A stretch of 64,000 bases of DNA from Streptomyces sp. P3 (GCA_016893485.2 JAFEKX020000001.1:2604001-2668000); one strand, 5' to 3'; positions 19,995-29,731 are shown, counted from the first letter of the stretch. The notes: generated by a model from the letters alone, not told the origin. Numbers and translations are program-made.

Positions 19995-20082
19995 AAACCT
20001 TGACAACTGGCCTGCCCCGCAATGAGATTGACGCGCGTAGAAATGTCATGGACACCTGATCCAGGTAATGTCTACGCGCGTC
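19981..20082. promoter_or_regulatory. Nested perfect inverted repeats in the 312-base gap before the nuclease
   Basis: The gap 19863-20174 has no gene. It contains two perfect inverted repeats that interleave: GGTGTCCATG (19981-19990) with CATGGACACC (20047-20056), and GACGCGCGTAGA (20030-20041) with TCTACGCGCGTC (20071-20082). They overlap the likely promoter and the 5' leader and could form alternative folds. No function is known; an operator or a leader switch are both possible. Confidence 0.6.
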
Positions 20083-20174
20083 GCTGCCGCCCCACCGGTC
20101 GCGGCTCCCACCGCCGCAGTACGTGTTCCCAGCACCTTCGTCCCGGCACTCATGTATGTCCCCGGAGGGATCCG

Positions 20175-21997
20175 TTGCCGAGCAAGTCCTCCGCGCGCCT
20201 CGCCGCGCTCACCGTCGCCGCCGTCTGTTCCGTGGCGTCCACGATCGTTCTCACCTCGCCCGCGCACGCCGACGGCGTCCGCATCCATGACATCCAGGGC
20301 ACGACCCGGGTGTCCCCGTACGCCGGCCAGAAGGTCGCGGACGTCCCGGGCATCGTCACCGGCATCCGCACCTACGGCTCGTCCAAGGGGTTCTGGTTCC
20401 AGGACGCGACCCCGGACGACAACCCGGCCACCAGCGAGGGCGTGTTCGTCTTCACCGGCTCGACCCCGACCGTCGCGGTCGGCGACGCGGTCACCGTCTC
20501 CGGCACGGTCTCCGAGTACGTCCCGGGTGGCGCCTCCACGGGCAACCAGTCGCTGACCGAGGTCACCAAGGCGACGGTCACCGTCGTCTCCAAGGGCAAC
20601 GCCGTACCGGCCGCCGTGGTGATCAGCGACAGGTCCGTGCCGAGCAGGTACACGCCGGCCGGTGACCCCGCCGCGAGCGGTTCGATCAACGGGCTGACGC
20701 TGCAGCCGACGAAGTACGCCCTGGACTACTACGAGTCCCTCGAGGGCATGAACGTCCAGGTCTCCAACGCCCGCGTGGTCACCGCGACCGACCCGTACGC
20801 GGAGCTGTGGGTCACGGTCAAGCCGCACGAGAACGCCACCAAGCGCGGTGGCACGGTCTACGGCTCCTACGACTCGCAGAACACCGGGCGCCTCCAGATC
20901 CAGTCCCTGGGCGCGACGGCGGACTTCCCCGTCGTCAACGTCGGCGACAAGCTCTCCGGCACCACGGCCGGCCCGATGGACTACAACTCGTACGGCGGCT
21001 ACACGCTGGTCGCGAACGAGATCGGCACCGTGAAGAGCGCCGGTCTCCAGCGCGAGACGACGAAGAAGCAGTCGCGCGGCCAGCTCGCGGTGGCGACGTA
21101 CAACGTCGAGAACCTCGACCCGTCGGACGGTACCTTCGCCGCGCACGCCTCGGCGATCGTGAACAACCTGCAGTCCCCCGACATCGTGTCCCTGGAGGAG
21201 ATCCAGGACGACAACGGTGCGACGGACGACGGCACGGTCGACGCGAGCGTCACGGTGAACAAGCTGATCGACGCGATCGTCGCGGCGGGCGGCCCGAAGT
21301 ACGACTGGCGCTCGATCAACCCCGTCAACGACCAGGACGGCGGCGAGCCCGGCGGCAACATCCGCCAGGTGTTCCTGTTCAACCCGCAGCGGGTCTCCTT
21401 CACCGACCGCGCGGGCGGCGACTCGACGACCGCCGTCGGGGTCACCAAGGTGCACGGCAAGGCGCAGCTGACGGTCTCCCCGGCCGTGTCGACCCGGCCA
21501 ACGCGGCCTGGAGCGCGAGCCGCAAGCCGCTCGCGGGCGAGTTCGTCTTCAAGGGCAGGACGGTCTTCGTGATCGCCAACCACCTGATCTCCAAGGGCGG
21601 CGACCAGGGCCTGACCGCGCAGTACCAGCCGGTCACCCGCAGCTCGGAGACCCAGCGGCACGCGCAGGCGACCGCGGTCAACGCCTTCGTCAAGCAGATC
21701 CTCGCGGCCCAGAAGGACGCGGACGTCATCACGCTCGGGGACATGAACGACTTCGAGTTCTCCGACACGGCGAAGATCCTCGAGGGCAAGGGCGAGCTGT
21801 ACTCGGCGATCAAGTCCCTGCCGAAGAACGAGCGTTACACGTACGACTACCAGGGCAACGCGCAGGTCCTGGACCAGATCCTGATCAGCCCGTCGGTCCG
21901 CAAGGACTGCTTCGAGTACGACAGCGTCCACATCAACTCGGAGTTCAACGACCAGATCAGCGACCACGACCCGCAGGTGCTGCGCTTCCAGCCGTAG
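20175..21997 (+). CDS. Secreted endonuclease/exonuclease/phosphatase-family nuclease
   Basis: An exported nuclease of the ExeM/NucH type. A Sec signal peptide (SSARLAALTVAAVCSVAS..., cleaved near SPAHA) is followed by an OB-fold-like region (residues ~35-280) and an EEP catalytic domain (~300-607). The latter has the motifs YNVENLD, SLEEIQDD, GDMNDFEF and the terminal SDHDPQVL with the catalytic His. The restored length is 607 residues. I chose TTG at 20175, with GGAGGG six bases upstream and the signal peptide directly after. One G is missing near 21483. It probably degrades extracellular DNA to release phosphate. Confidence 0.88.
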
Positions 21998-22021
21998 CAC
22001 CTACGGGCCCACGGGGGTGGG

Positions 22022-22070
22022 TGGACGGGGTCTCGCCGGCTCGCACCAGGTCAGGCGAAGACCCCGTCCA
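22022..22070. terminator. Hairpin between convergent nuclease and SRPBCC genes
   Basis: TGGACGGGGTCT (22022-22033) pairs with AGACCCCGTCCA (22059-22070), and a further CGCC/GGCG pair lies inside after a one-base bulge. The right arm overlaps the last codons of the SRPBCC gene. It is likely a terminator for the nuclease. Confidence 0.5.
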
Positions 22071-22776
22071 GCCAGTTCTGCCAGGCGAGTTCGTTCGTCT
22101 TGGCGTCGGCGTCCGCGGCGAAGTCGTGGACGCTGACGCCGACCGGGGCACCCCAGTGGTTGCGCCCGAAGAACCGGATCAGCGCGCTGTCGGTGCGCAG
22201 TCCGATGAAGTACGGGTCACGGAAGTCGACTACGGCGTCCAGGAGTTGGCCCTCGGGACCGGGTGCCCGTACCCGCGCCCCCTTGGAGACGTCGTCCGCG
22301 AGACCGAGCGCCAGGGCCGCAACTTCCAGCGAGCCAGGGGCGGTTGAGGCCTCCGGCCCGTTCAGCGTGGCGAACGCGACCGGCCGGCCCGCGAAGTGGG
22401 TGACGTACTCGCGCAGGGTGTGCATGTAGAACGCGTTGTGCTTGCTCGCGCCGTCGAACTGGTTGTCCCAGTCGTCGGTGAAGATCCCGCTGTGCACGTA
22501 CCGCACCCAGGCGCGCCTGCCGCCGTCGCGGGGCTCGATGGTCTCGTCGATCTGGTTGAGGCTCTGGGTGGGGAAACCGACGTCCTCGGTGCGGGCGGTG
22601 AGCCGGTGCGGGGGTTCGAAGTTGGTGAGGGTCGACCCGAAGGGCCCGACCCGCTTCTCCCCGTCGAACTCCATCGGCCACAGCCAGCCGCCGGTGCCGG
22701 AGGTGACGGCGTCCCACACCTCGTCCGGCGTGGCGTCGACCTCGAACTCGTGGACGATCTCGAATTCCTTGGACAT
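22051..22776 (-). CDS. SRPBCC/AHSA1-like domain protein
   Basis: An intact protein of 241 residues from the START-like SRPBCC superfamily, which forms a hydrophobic ligand pocket. The N-terminal block EFEVDATPDEVWDAVTSG and the WLWPMEFDG region are typical of the AHSA1 subgroup. The start is the ATG at 22776. It follows an ArsR-type regulator by 25 bases on the same strand, a pairing often seen for AHSA1 genes. The ligand or substrate is unknown. Confidence 0.85.
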   Translation of the reverse strand: MSKEFEIVHEFEVDATPDEVWDAVTSGTGGWLWPMEFDGEKRVGPFGSTLTNFEPPHRLTARTEDVGFPTQSLNQIDETIEPRDGGRRAWVRYVHSGIFTDDWDNQFDGASKHNAFYMHTLREYVTHFAGRPVAFATLNGPEASTAPGSLEVAALALGLADDVSKGARVRAPGPEGQLLDAVVDFRDPYFIGLRTDSALIRFFGRNHWGAPVGVSVHDFAADADAKTNELAWQNWLDGVFA

Positions 22777-22801
22777 GGCTGACTCCTGAGTACTACTGGT
22801 T

Positions 22802-23410
22802 CTACTGGTCCAGTTCCGGGGTGGGCGGTGTCCTGAGCGTGGGGTGGACGGCGATGACGATCCGGTGGTCGCGGCCTTCTTCGGTCTCCCCCGCGTCATA
22901 CTTGCGGAGGAGGGCGCTCACCCCGGCGGTCAGTTCCTGGATGAACGCGGCGCGGTCGGCGGCGGACGCGAAGCGCACCTCGCCGTCCAGCGCGTAGGTG
23001 GCCAGCCGCTTGTGCGCCTTGGCCGCGCCGGTGATCAGCGAGCCGACGTCCCGCACCAGGCGGGCGCCGAGCGCCAGCAGCCAGCGCGCGGAGAGCTGGT
23101 CGCGGAACCGGTCCGGGTCCGGCTGCACGGCGGCGAGCGCGAGCGGCGAGATGACGTACGACGCGGCGGTCGCCCGCATCAGCCGCTCGGTGACATTGCC
23201 CTTGCGCCGCTCGTCGGCCAGCTCGACCAGGCCGTGCCGCTCCAGCGCCTTGAGGTGGTAGTTCACCTTCTGCCGGGGCAGTCCGACCCTGCCGGCCAGC
23301 ATGGTGGCCGACGCGGGTCCCGCCGCCAGCTCGGCGAGCAGCCGGGCCCTTATGGGGTCAAGCGAGACGGCTGCGGCCTCGGGGTCCTCGATCACGGTGA
23401 CGTCCAGCAT
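22802..23410 (-). CDS. ArsR-type winged-helix regulator
   Basis: A 202-residue regulator. The winged helix is near the N-terminus (LPRQKVNYHLKALERHGLVEL, residues ~44-64), as in ArsR/SmtB-type proteins. A longer helical C-terminal domain follows. No cysteine-rich metal site is visible, so metal sensing is unlikely. The gene leads a two-gene unit with the SRPBCC protein and probably represses it. The frame is intact. Confidence 0.85.
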   Translation of the reverse strand: MLDVTVIEDPEAAAVSLDPIRARLLAELAAGPASATMLAGRVGLPRQKVNYHLKALERHGLVELADERRKGNVTERLMRATAASYVISPLALAAVQPDPDRFRDQLSARWLLALGARLVRDVGSLITGAAKAHKRLATYALDGEVRFASAADRAAFIQELTAGVSALLRKYDAGETEEGRDHRIVIAVHPTLRTPPTPELDQ

Positions 23411-23480
23411 GCGTCCACCGTCTCACCGAACACTTTTTTGTCCAGGCGGGTGTGGTTGTCGGTGGAGAGGCTGCCGCGGG

Positions 23481-24203
23481 TCAGTCGGGGACGAGGCCGA
23501 GGGCGTGGTCGTAGCGGCTGACGGTGGTGCTCTTCAGGCCGGGCCAGGTCTGGACGCGTTCCCAGAGGGCGGTGGCGGAGCCGATGCCGTCGCCGGGGGC
23601 CGCGAGGGCGTCGAGGTGGGACCGGGCGCTGTCCCACTCGGCGTAGTTGAGGACGCGGGTGCCGTCGGTGGAGTGGTGAAAGTGGGCTGAGATGCCGCCG
23701 GGGTGCGGGGCGGGTTCGTTGGCCAGGGCCTCGAACACGGCGTCCACCCAGGCGTGTTGGCGCGCGGAGTCGGGCCCTTCGAACTCGACGTCGACGATCA
23801 CGACGCAACCGGGGATACGGCCGCCCCGGTCCGCCGGTCCGCCGCTGCGGTAGTGGCGGTAGCGGGTGAGGCCGAGGCGTTCGATGTCCGGTACGGCGGT
23901 GTCGATCTCGTCGACGCGTTCCTGGCGCCGGGTCCTGGCGAAGGCTTCGTAGGCCTGCTCGCTCGTCCACTGCGCGTAGTGCAGCAGGGTGGAGGCGTCG
24001 TGGCCGGTGTAGACGTGGTAGCCGAGGAGGTCGTCGGCGGGCCACGGGCGGCGCTCCCAGGCGACCGCGACCGCCTCGACGGACCGGCGTTGCCGCAGCG
24101 GGGTTCCGACGCGCCAGGTGCTGAAGAAGGGCGCGCCCATGCGGGGGTCGGTGAGGTCGGGGTGGGAGTCGGTACGGCGGGTCGCGCGAGCCATGCCGGT
24201 CAT
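23481..24203 (-). CDS. Antibiotic biosynthesis monooxygenase (ABM)-domain protein, two repeats
   Basis: A 240-residue protein with two ferredoxin-like ABM half-domains. The first half contains GHDASTLLHYAQWTSEQAYEAF. The second contains DGTRVLNYAEWDSARSHLDAL, a clear internal duplication. ABM proteins act as cofactor-free oxygenases or heme oxygenase-like enzymes; this one has no assigned substrate. I chose the ATG at 24203, with GGAGA upstream. The frame is also open upstream into the next gene, but only because that gene's stop is hidden by a lost G near 24311. Confidence 0.85.
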   Translation of the reverse strand: MTGMARATRRTDSHPDLTDPRMGAPFFSTWRVGTPLRQRRSVEAVAVAWERRPWPADDLLGYHVYTGHDASTLLHYAQWTSEQAYEAFARTRRQERVDEIDTAVPDIERLGLTRYRHYRSGGPADRGGRIPGCVVIVDVEFEGPDSARQHAWVDAVFEALANEPAPHPGGISAHFHHSTDGTRVLNYAEWDSARSHLDALAAPGDGIGSATALWERVQTWPGLKSTTVSRYDHALGLVPD

Positions 24204-24294
24204 GGGGGTCTCCGGTGGTCGATACGGGTGTGCGTCACCGACCAGCCTCCAACCTCGACCGGACTTGAGGTCAAGGCCGCGCGCCGCCGTCGTC

Positions 24295-24974
24295 CTACTG
24301 CGGCTTCCCGCCCCCTCCAGCCGGGCCAGCCGGCTCTGGAACCAGTCCAGCCGCGCCTGCAACAGGGCTGCCTCCGCGAGGAGTTCGGGCACGCCGAGGT
24401 CCTCGGGGAGTCCGGGATCGACGGTCGCCCTGTGCGTGCCGCTGCCCGCCACCACCCGCAGTCCGTCCCCGGCCAGCCGGGCGAACGCGGCGAGCGAGAC
24501 GGACGTACGACCCCGCACACAGCCCGGGCACGCGGCGGCCAGGGCGCGCCAACCGGGCCTGCCCCAGCCCGCGTCGGCGAGCGCGACGGCCCGCGCCCCG
24601 CAGGCACAGGGGCCGACGGTGGCGGTGCGGACGCGCTGGCGGGCGTAGCGGAAGCCGAGTTCGAAACGGATGTAGGCGCCGAGCACGGTGATGTCGAGGA
24701 GGACCGCGGCGCGGTGCTCCTCCACGCACAACAGGGCTTCCGCGGCGGCCCGTTCGTGCACACAGTGGAAGCCGCAGTCGCAGCGGCGCGCGGGCGAACG
24801 GTGGCGGCGGCCGTACACGCAGGACGCGTCGGCCACGACTCCGTACGGCAGCGCGCCGCCCAGCGACACACCGGTGAACCCGGCCCGGGTGCCGTCCTGG
24901 GACAGCACCGGGTGGGCGATCTTGAATCCGGTCGGCGGCTCCGTCGGACGTTCCTCGGGGAGCCGCAGCCTCAT
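24295..24974 (-). CDS. Cysteine-rich protein of unknown function
   Basis: A protein of about 226 residues with no family I can name. It has several cysteine clusters suited to zinc: a CDCGFHC cluster followed by a Cys in the next helix, then CACGARA and CPGC. The C-terminal third is helical and ends GGKPQ. The ATG at 24974 overlaps the stop of the small upstream gene (ATGA), so translation is coupled. One G missing near 24311 would otherwise hide the stop at 24295 and fuse it to the ABM gene. It may act in nucleic-acid binding or regulation; this is only a guess from the zinc-type motifs. Confidence 0.7.
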
Positions 24975-25116
24975 CGGGTGGCCGGGACCTCTTCGGGCGC
25001 CGTGATCTCCGCGACCTCCGCGAACTCGCCGGTCTCCTGGGGAGTTCGAGTTCTCGGTCGTGGATCTGCGGCCGCTCCTCGGCGACTCCGGTGGCCAGTG
25101 CCTTGCCGAGCTTCAT
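24971..25116 (-). CDS. Small acidic protein (48 residues), coupled to Cys-rich gene
   Basis: A very short gene starting at the ATG at 25116 (MKLGKALATGVAEERPQIHD). It ends in an acidic tail (EFAEVAEITAPEEVPATR) after one missing C near 25043 is restored. The stop overlaps the next start by ATGA. This coupling and the sensible composition in the restored frame argue that it is real. It has no signal peptide or membrane segment. Function unknown. Confidence 0.6.
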
Positions 25117-25329
25117 GACGCCTCCCGTGACCAGGGGTGGATCAACTTCCCACGTCTGTGACCTTCCTGGCCATGGTGGCCCATGAAGGGGCCAATTGGA
25201 CATAGGGCCTTGGAGGCAGGGCGTGCGGCCAGAGGCTGGGGACGGGGTCCCCATTCCGTAGCATGTCTTATCGATACCCCGTAGAAGAATTAAGTGGAGC
25301 TTCACTGTCGCACTGCCGAGACTACTCCC

Positions 25330-26229
25330 ATGACGACTCCGGCCCCCTCCGCCCCACCCCCTTCGGTCGCGCCCTGTGCGCCATGGTCACCCCTTCGGCG
25401 AGGCGGGGGCGCTTGATCTTCCCGGGGCTCAACTCCTTGCCGTGCGGCTGGTGTCGGAGGGTGTGACGGGCTGGTGCTGTCCGGGACGACCGGGGAGTCG
25501 CCGACGACGTCGGACGCGGAGAAGGCGGCGCTCGTCACGGCCGTGCGGGAGGCCGTCGGGGAGGGGGTGCCGATCGTGTCGGGGGTGGGGACGTTCGACA
25601 CCCGGCACACCGTCGAACTCGCCCGGCAGGCCGAACAGGCGGGCGCGGACGGGGTGTTGGTGGTCTCGCCGTACTACAGCAGGCCGCCGCAGGACGCCCT
25701 GGAGGCGCACTTCCGCGAGGTCGCCGACGCCTCGGGGCTGCCCCTCGTGCTCTACGACATCCCGGGCCGCACCGGCACCCGTATCGAACCGGAGACCTTG
25801 ATCCGGCTCGCCGAGCACCCCAGGATCGTCGCGGTCAAGGACTGCTCCTACGACTTCCTCGGGACCCAGAAGGTGCTGGGCCGCACCGACTTGGCGTACT
25901 ACGCGGGCTGCGACGAGCACGTCCTCGCGCTGTACGCGGTGGGCGCGGCGGGGTACGTGAGCACGGTCGCGAACGTCGTCCCGGCCCAACTCCGGGCGAT
26001 CCTGGACGCGTTCGAGGCGGGCGACACCCCGTGTCCGCCCGCCTCCAACAACGCGCCACGCCGCTCATCGAGTTGATGATGGCGGCGGGGCTCCCGGTAC
26101 CGTGACTGCCAAGGCGCTTCTCAACTCGCTCGGCCTGCCCGGGGTTCGGTGCGTGCGCCGCTGCGGGCCGCCGGCCGGGATGCGGTCGACGGATTGGTGG
26201 CGGCTTACGAGGAGCTCGTCGCCGGATGA
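25330..26229 (+). CDS. dapA: DapA-family 4-hydroxy-tetrahydrodipicolinate synthase (paralogue)
   Basis: A class I aldolase-fold enzyme that condenses pyruvate with aspartate semialdehyde in lysine/diaminopimelate synthesis, or a related lyase. It has the pyruvate loop SGTTGESPT, the SPYYSRPP tyrosine region, YDIPGRTG and the Schiff-base lysine in VAVKD. The restored length is 301 residues. The frame changes six times (near 25359, 25392, 25462, 26029, 26096, 26145), each by one missing base, the highest density in the window. The start is the ATG at 25330. Streptomyces carry more than one DapA, so the symbol names the family, not a proven role. dapD lies 2.5 kb away. Confidence 0.8.
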
Positions 26230-26259
26230 CCGCGGCGGCCCCGAGTCGGCCCCGGGCAC

Positions 26260-27474
26260 TCACCGTTCGGCGAAGACCGGTGCCCAGTACTTGGTGTCGA
26301 TGTCCTTGTACGTGCCGCTGAGCGGTACGACCTTGTCGCTGCCGATCGTGACCAGCACGAGCCGGGGCAGATACGTCTCCTCCAGACTCGTGGTCCGCTC
26401 CCAGGCGATGAGCCGTCTGTCGTCGGCCCAGGCGAGCAGGTGGTCGCCGCGGACCTTGGTGATCTCCTTTCCCGTACGGGGATCACGGATCGAGGAGTAC
26501 GACTTCCCTGGGGATCCGCCGACCTCCTTGGTCAGACCGAGGGCGGCGAGCCGCCGGTTCGGGGACAGCCGCGCGTCGACGTCCGCCCGCAGGTACTTCT
26601 CCTCCGGAGGCGGGGCGATCTTGTCGCCGTCGAGGCCGTAGAACTGCTCGCTGCCGTCCCGGTCCCCGAGTACCTGCGCGTACACCTGCCCGCCGGAGCG
26701 GGTGAAGTGGAAGTCCTGGCGGCTCTGGACCCTGCTGTCCTTCGCGACGCTGCTCCAAGTGCCTTTTCCGGTGGCTGTGTCGAGGGCGTAGAAGCCCGTA
26801 CGGCTGGAGTCGCCGCGCGGTGCCAGCCAGTCCGGCGCGCCGGTGTCCGCGTTCACCGCCGACAGCGTGCGGGCATCGGGGTTGTCGTCGTAGGTCGTCG
26901 CGACGATCCTGCCGCCGTCGTGGGAGAACTCGACGGCGCCGACGCCGCGTTCGACGGGGATCCAGCGTTCGACCCTGCCCGTGGTGAGGTCGAGGATGCC
27001 GATCCGGTGGGCGGGCAGGTTCTGTTCCAGCACGGCGGCGGTGTGCATGCCGGGCGCGACGGCGACGTAGGACCACCTGCTGTTCTTCCGGTACTTCTCC
27101 GTGCGCGGGTCGAGCAGCCAGTAGGTGCGGGTGAAGACACCCTCGACGGAGGTCCGCGCCACGGTGTCGGCCGTGTAGTACGCGGCGAGCGCCGTCCCGC
27201 CGGCCGCGATCAGGTCGCGGGGCGGCCACTGGTCGGGGTGCGTCACGACCCCGTCGATCACCTCGGCGGGGCGTACGTCGGTCCGGCCCGGTTCCAGCAG
27301 GGGCACGGCCACCGCGACCGTGATCACGGCGACCGCCGCGGCGGCGACGGTCGCGAGCCGGCGCGTCCGGCGGCGACGGACGGCCAGCACCCGGTCGGCG
27401 AACCCCGTCGCCGGTGGCGTCTGCCGGGAGGCCTGCTCGCGCAGGGAGTCACGCACCAGTTCCTCGATGTTCAC
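26260..27474 (-). CDS. Membrane-anchored partner of the ECF sigma factor (putative anti-sigma)
   Basis: A 404-residue single-pass membrane protein. A short N-terminal cytoplasmic part (MNIEELVRDSLREQA) precedes one membrane helix at residues ~39-60. The rest is extracellular and resembles a beta-propeller (repeats such as RIGILDLTTGRVERWIPVE). The ATG overlaps the sigma-factor stop (ATGA), and the N-terminus has the Leu/Glu pattern seen in partners of SigE-family sigma factors. An anti-sigma role is inferred from this arrangement. The frame is intact. Confidence 0.75.
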   Translation of the reverse strand: MNIEELVRDSLREQASRQTPPATGFADRVLAVRRRRTRRLATVAAAAVAVITVAVAVPLLEPGRTDVRPAEVIDGVVTHPDQWPPRDLIAAGGTALAAYYTADTVARTSVEGVFTRTYWLLDPRTEKYRKNSRWSYVAVAPGMHTAAVLEQNLPAHRIGILDLTTGRVERWIPVERGVGAVEFSHDGGRIVATTYDDNPDARTLSAVNADTGAPDWLAPRGDSSRTGFYALDTATGKGTWSSVAKDSRVQSRQDFHFTRSGGQVYAQVLGDRDGSEQFYGLDGDKIAPPPEEKYLRADVDARLSPNRRLAALGLTKEVGGSPGKSYSSIRDPRTGKEITKVRGDHLLAWADDRRLIAWERTTSLEETYLPRLVLVTIGSDKVVPLSGTYKDIDTKYWAPVFAER

Positions 27475-28027
27475 GGACGTGCCTCCACGGGTGAGAAGTC
27501 ACGGGACGGCACGTCGGCGGCGCCGTGCGGACCGATGGCGGCCAACTCCGGTGCGAGGACACGCAGTCGGGCGAGGGAGCGGTGGGTGGTGGAGCGCACG
27601 GTGCCGACCGAGCAGCCGAGGAGGCGGGCGACGTCGCCCTCCGGCAGGTCCTCGAAGTAGCGCAGCACGAGGACGGTGCGCTGGCGGGCGGTGAGCCGGG
27701 ACAGCGCCTCGCGCATCACCAGGCGCAGGTCGGCCGCGGCGGCCGCGTCGACGTCCGCGCCGGCCTCGGGCGGTTCGGCGACGCTGACCTCGCGGCGGCG
27801 CCACTTCAGCGCCAGCGGCTGACCTGCTGGCGGTACAGGATCCGCCGTACATAGGCCTCGGGCTCGTCGATCCGCTGCCACCGTCCGGCCGCCTTGACCA
27901 GGGCGTTCTGGAGCAGGTCCTCACCGGCGTGCTGGTCTCCCCCGCAGAGCAGCACCGCCGTCTTCAGCAGTGCCGACGATCTGCTGTCCACGAAGTCCCG
28001 GAAACTCTCCAGCCCTTCGGCATTCAT
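27471..28027 (-). CDS. ECF sigma factor, SigE family
   Basis: An RNA polymerase sigma-70 factor of the extracytoplasmic-function class, restored to 185 residues. Region 2 is at the N-terminus (RDFVDSRSSALLKTAVLLCGG, AGEDLLQNALVKA). Region 4 is at the C-terminus (RQRTVLVLRYFEDLPEGDVARLLGCSVGTVRS). This is the SigE-family type common in actinomycetes. One C is missing near 27821, at the end of region 2. I chose the ATG at 28027; a GTG at 28033 is two codons upstream. It is coupled to its membrane partner gene. Confidence 0.9.
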
Positions 28028-28161
28028 CGTCACCTTCTCTTCCTCGACGGTGCCCGTGCCCGCCCCTGTGCTCCTACTGACGCGCGCGGAGCCGCCTGGC
28101 TATGCCTGCCACCACAAGAAATTTCCCCCACCCCACCCGCCCCCTCCCCTACGGTGATCCC

Positions 28162-28677
28162 ATGAGCCGCCGGCCCCTCCTGTTCCTCGACGTCGACGGC
28201 CCGCTCAATCCCTACGCCGCACGGCCGGAACGCCGTCCCCAGGGCTACACGACGATCCGTGTGCCCGTGCCCGGCCGCCGCCCCCTACGGGTCTGGCTGA
28301 ACCCCACGCACGGCCCCGCGCTTCTCGGCCTCGGGTACGACCTGTGCTGGGCGACCACGTGGATGGAGACCGCGAACGAGTGGATCGGCCCGGTCATCGG
28401 TCTGCCCGAGTTGCCGTACGTCGACTTCGGTGACCGGCTGTTCGTCGAGCGGCCCGGCGGGGTGCACTGGAAGACGGAGGCGATCGTGGCGTACGCCGAG
28501 GGGCGTCCCTTCGTCTGGGTGGACGACGAACAGGGCGCGCCCGACGGGCTGTTCGTGACCGCCCGCCATCCCGGCCCGGCGCTGCTGCATCACGTGTATC
28601 CCCGACTCGGGCTGCGTGAGGGGGACTTCACGGCGCTGGCGGCGTTCGCGGCGACACTGGGGACCGTGGGAACCTGA
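28162..28677 (+). CDS. HAD-like hypothetical protein
   Basis: An intact 171-residue protein. The N-terminal motif LLFLDVDGPLNPYA matches HAD motif I (DxDGxxN), and a late VWVDDEQGAPDG resembles motif IV. It lacks a clear cap domain and belongs to a group of small actinobacterial HAD-like proteins of unknown substrate. The start is the ATG at 28162. Confidence 0.8.
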   Translation: MSRRPLLFLDVDGPLNPYAARPERRPQGYTTIRVPVPGRRPLRVWLNPTHGPALLGLGYDLCWATTWMETANEWIGPVIGLPELPYVDFGDRLFVERPGGVHWKTEAIVAYAEGRPFVWVDDEQGAPDGLFVTARHPGPALLHHVYPRLGLREGDFTALAAFAATLGTVGT

Positions 28678-28686
28678 CCCTTACAC

Positions 28687-28727
28687 GGGTCGAGCGCCCT
28701 CCCGGCGACCGGGAAGGCGCTCGACCC
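28687..28727. terminator. Strong bidirectional terminator before dapD end
   Basis: GGGTCGAGCGCC pairs with GGCGCTCGACCC, continuing through one C/A mismatch into TCCCGG with CCGGGA, and a 3-base loop. The 19-bp stem lies between two convergent genes. Confidence 0.85.
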
Positions 28728-28741
28728 ACGTGCGCGAACCG

Positions 28742-29731
28742 CTAGTTGTGGCTGTGCAGGATCTCGTTCAGGCCGCCCCAGACCGCGTTGTTCGGGCGGG
28801 CCTCGACCGTGCCGGTGACCGAGTTGCGGCGGAAGAGGATGTTGGAGGCGCCGGAGAGTTCACGGGCCTTGACGATCTGGCCGTCGGGCATCGTGACGCG
28901 GGTGCCGGCGGTGACGTAGAGCCCGGCCTCGACGACGCACTCGTCGCCGAGCGCGATCCCGACGCCCGCCTCGGCCCCGACCAGGCAGCGCTCGCCGATG
29001 GTGATCCGGACGTTGCCGCCACCGGACAGCGTGCCCATGGTGGACGCGCCGCCGCCGATGTCCGAACCGTCGCCGACCACGACACCGGCGGAGATCCGGC
29101 CCTCGACCATCGACGTGCCGAGCGTGCCCGCGTTGAAGTTGACGAAGCCCTCGTGCATGACCGTGGTGCCCTCGGCAAGGTGCGCGCCGAGCCGGACCCG
29201 GTCGGCGTCGGCGATACGGACGCCCTTCGGGACCACGTAGTCCGTCATACGCGGGAACTTGTCGACCGAGGTCACCTGGAGGTGCAGGCCCTCGGCGCGC
29301 GCGTTCAGCCGCACCTTCTCGACGTCGTCCACGGCGACCGGGCCGAGCGAGGTCCAGGCGACGTTGGCGAGGAAGCCGAACATGCCGTCCAGGCTCTGGC
29401 CGTGCGGCTTGACCAGGCGGTGCGAGAGGAGGTGCAGGCGGAGGTAGACGTCGTGCGCGTCGAGCGGCTTGTCGTCGAGGGAGGCGATGACCGTACGGAC
29501 CGCGATCACCTCGACGCCCCGGCGGGCGTCCGGGCCGACCGCCTTCGCCGCACCGTCACCGAGCAGCTCCACGGCACGCTCGGCGGACAGCCGCTCCGTA
29601 CCGGCGGGCCCGGGTTCGGCGGAGAGTTCGGGCGCGGGGAACCAGGTGTCGAGTACGGTCCCGTCGGCGGCGACGGTGGCGAGCCCGGCGGCAACGGCGC
29701 CGGTGGTGCGAGGTGCGGTCGTGTCGGTCAT
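28742..29731 (-). CDS. dapD: 2,3,4,5-tetrahydropyridine-2,6-dicarboxylate N-succinyltransferase
   Basis: The succinyl-CoA-dependent acyltransferase of the diaminopimelate/lysine pathway. The product is 329 residues and intact. A left-handed beta-helix of hexapeptide repeats fills residues ~165-290 (for example [20 protein letters not shown] and [20 protein letters not shown]). The long form with an extended N-terminal domain is typical of actinobacteria. The start is the ATG at 29731. It stands alone. The 243-base gap to the TetR gene shows no gene or clear repeat. Confidence 0.95.
   Translation of the reverse strand: MTDTTAPRTTGAVAAGLATVAADGTVLDTWFPAPELSAEPGPAGTERLSAERAVELLGDGAAKAVGPDARRGVEVIAVRTVIASLDDKPLDAHDVYLRLHLLSHRLVKPHGQSLDGMFGFLANVAWTSLGPVAVDDVEKVRLNARAEGLHLQVTSVDKFPRMTDYVVPKGVRIADADRVRLGAHLAEGTTVMHEGFVNFNAGTLGTSMVEGRISAGVVVGDGSDIGGGASTMGTLSGGGNVRITIGERCLVGAEAGVGIALGDECVVEAGLYVTAGTRVTMPDGQIVKARELSGASNILFRRNSVTGTVEARPNNAVWGGLNEILHSHN

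Noticed and set aside
24295..24974. RiPP cluster (small peptide plus Cys-rich maturase)
   Set aside because: No radical-SAM, cyclodehydratase, lanthipeptide or protease gene is nearby, and the small protein has no core-like Cys/Ser/Thr region.
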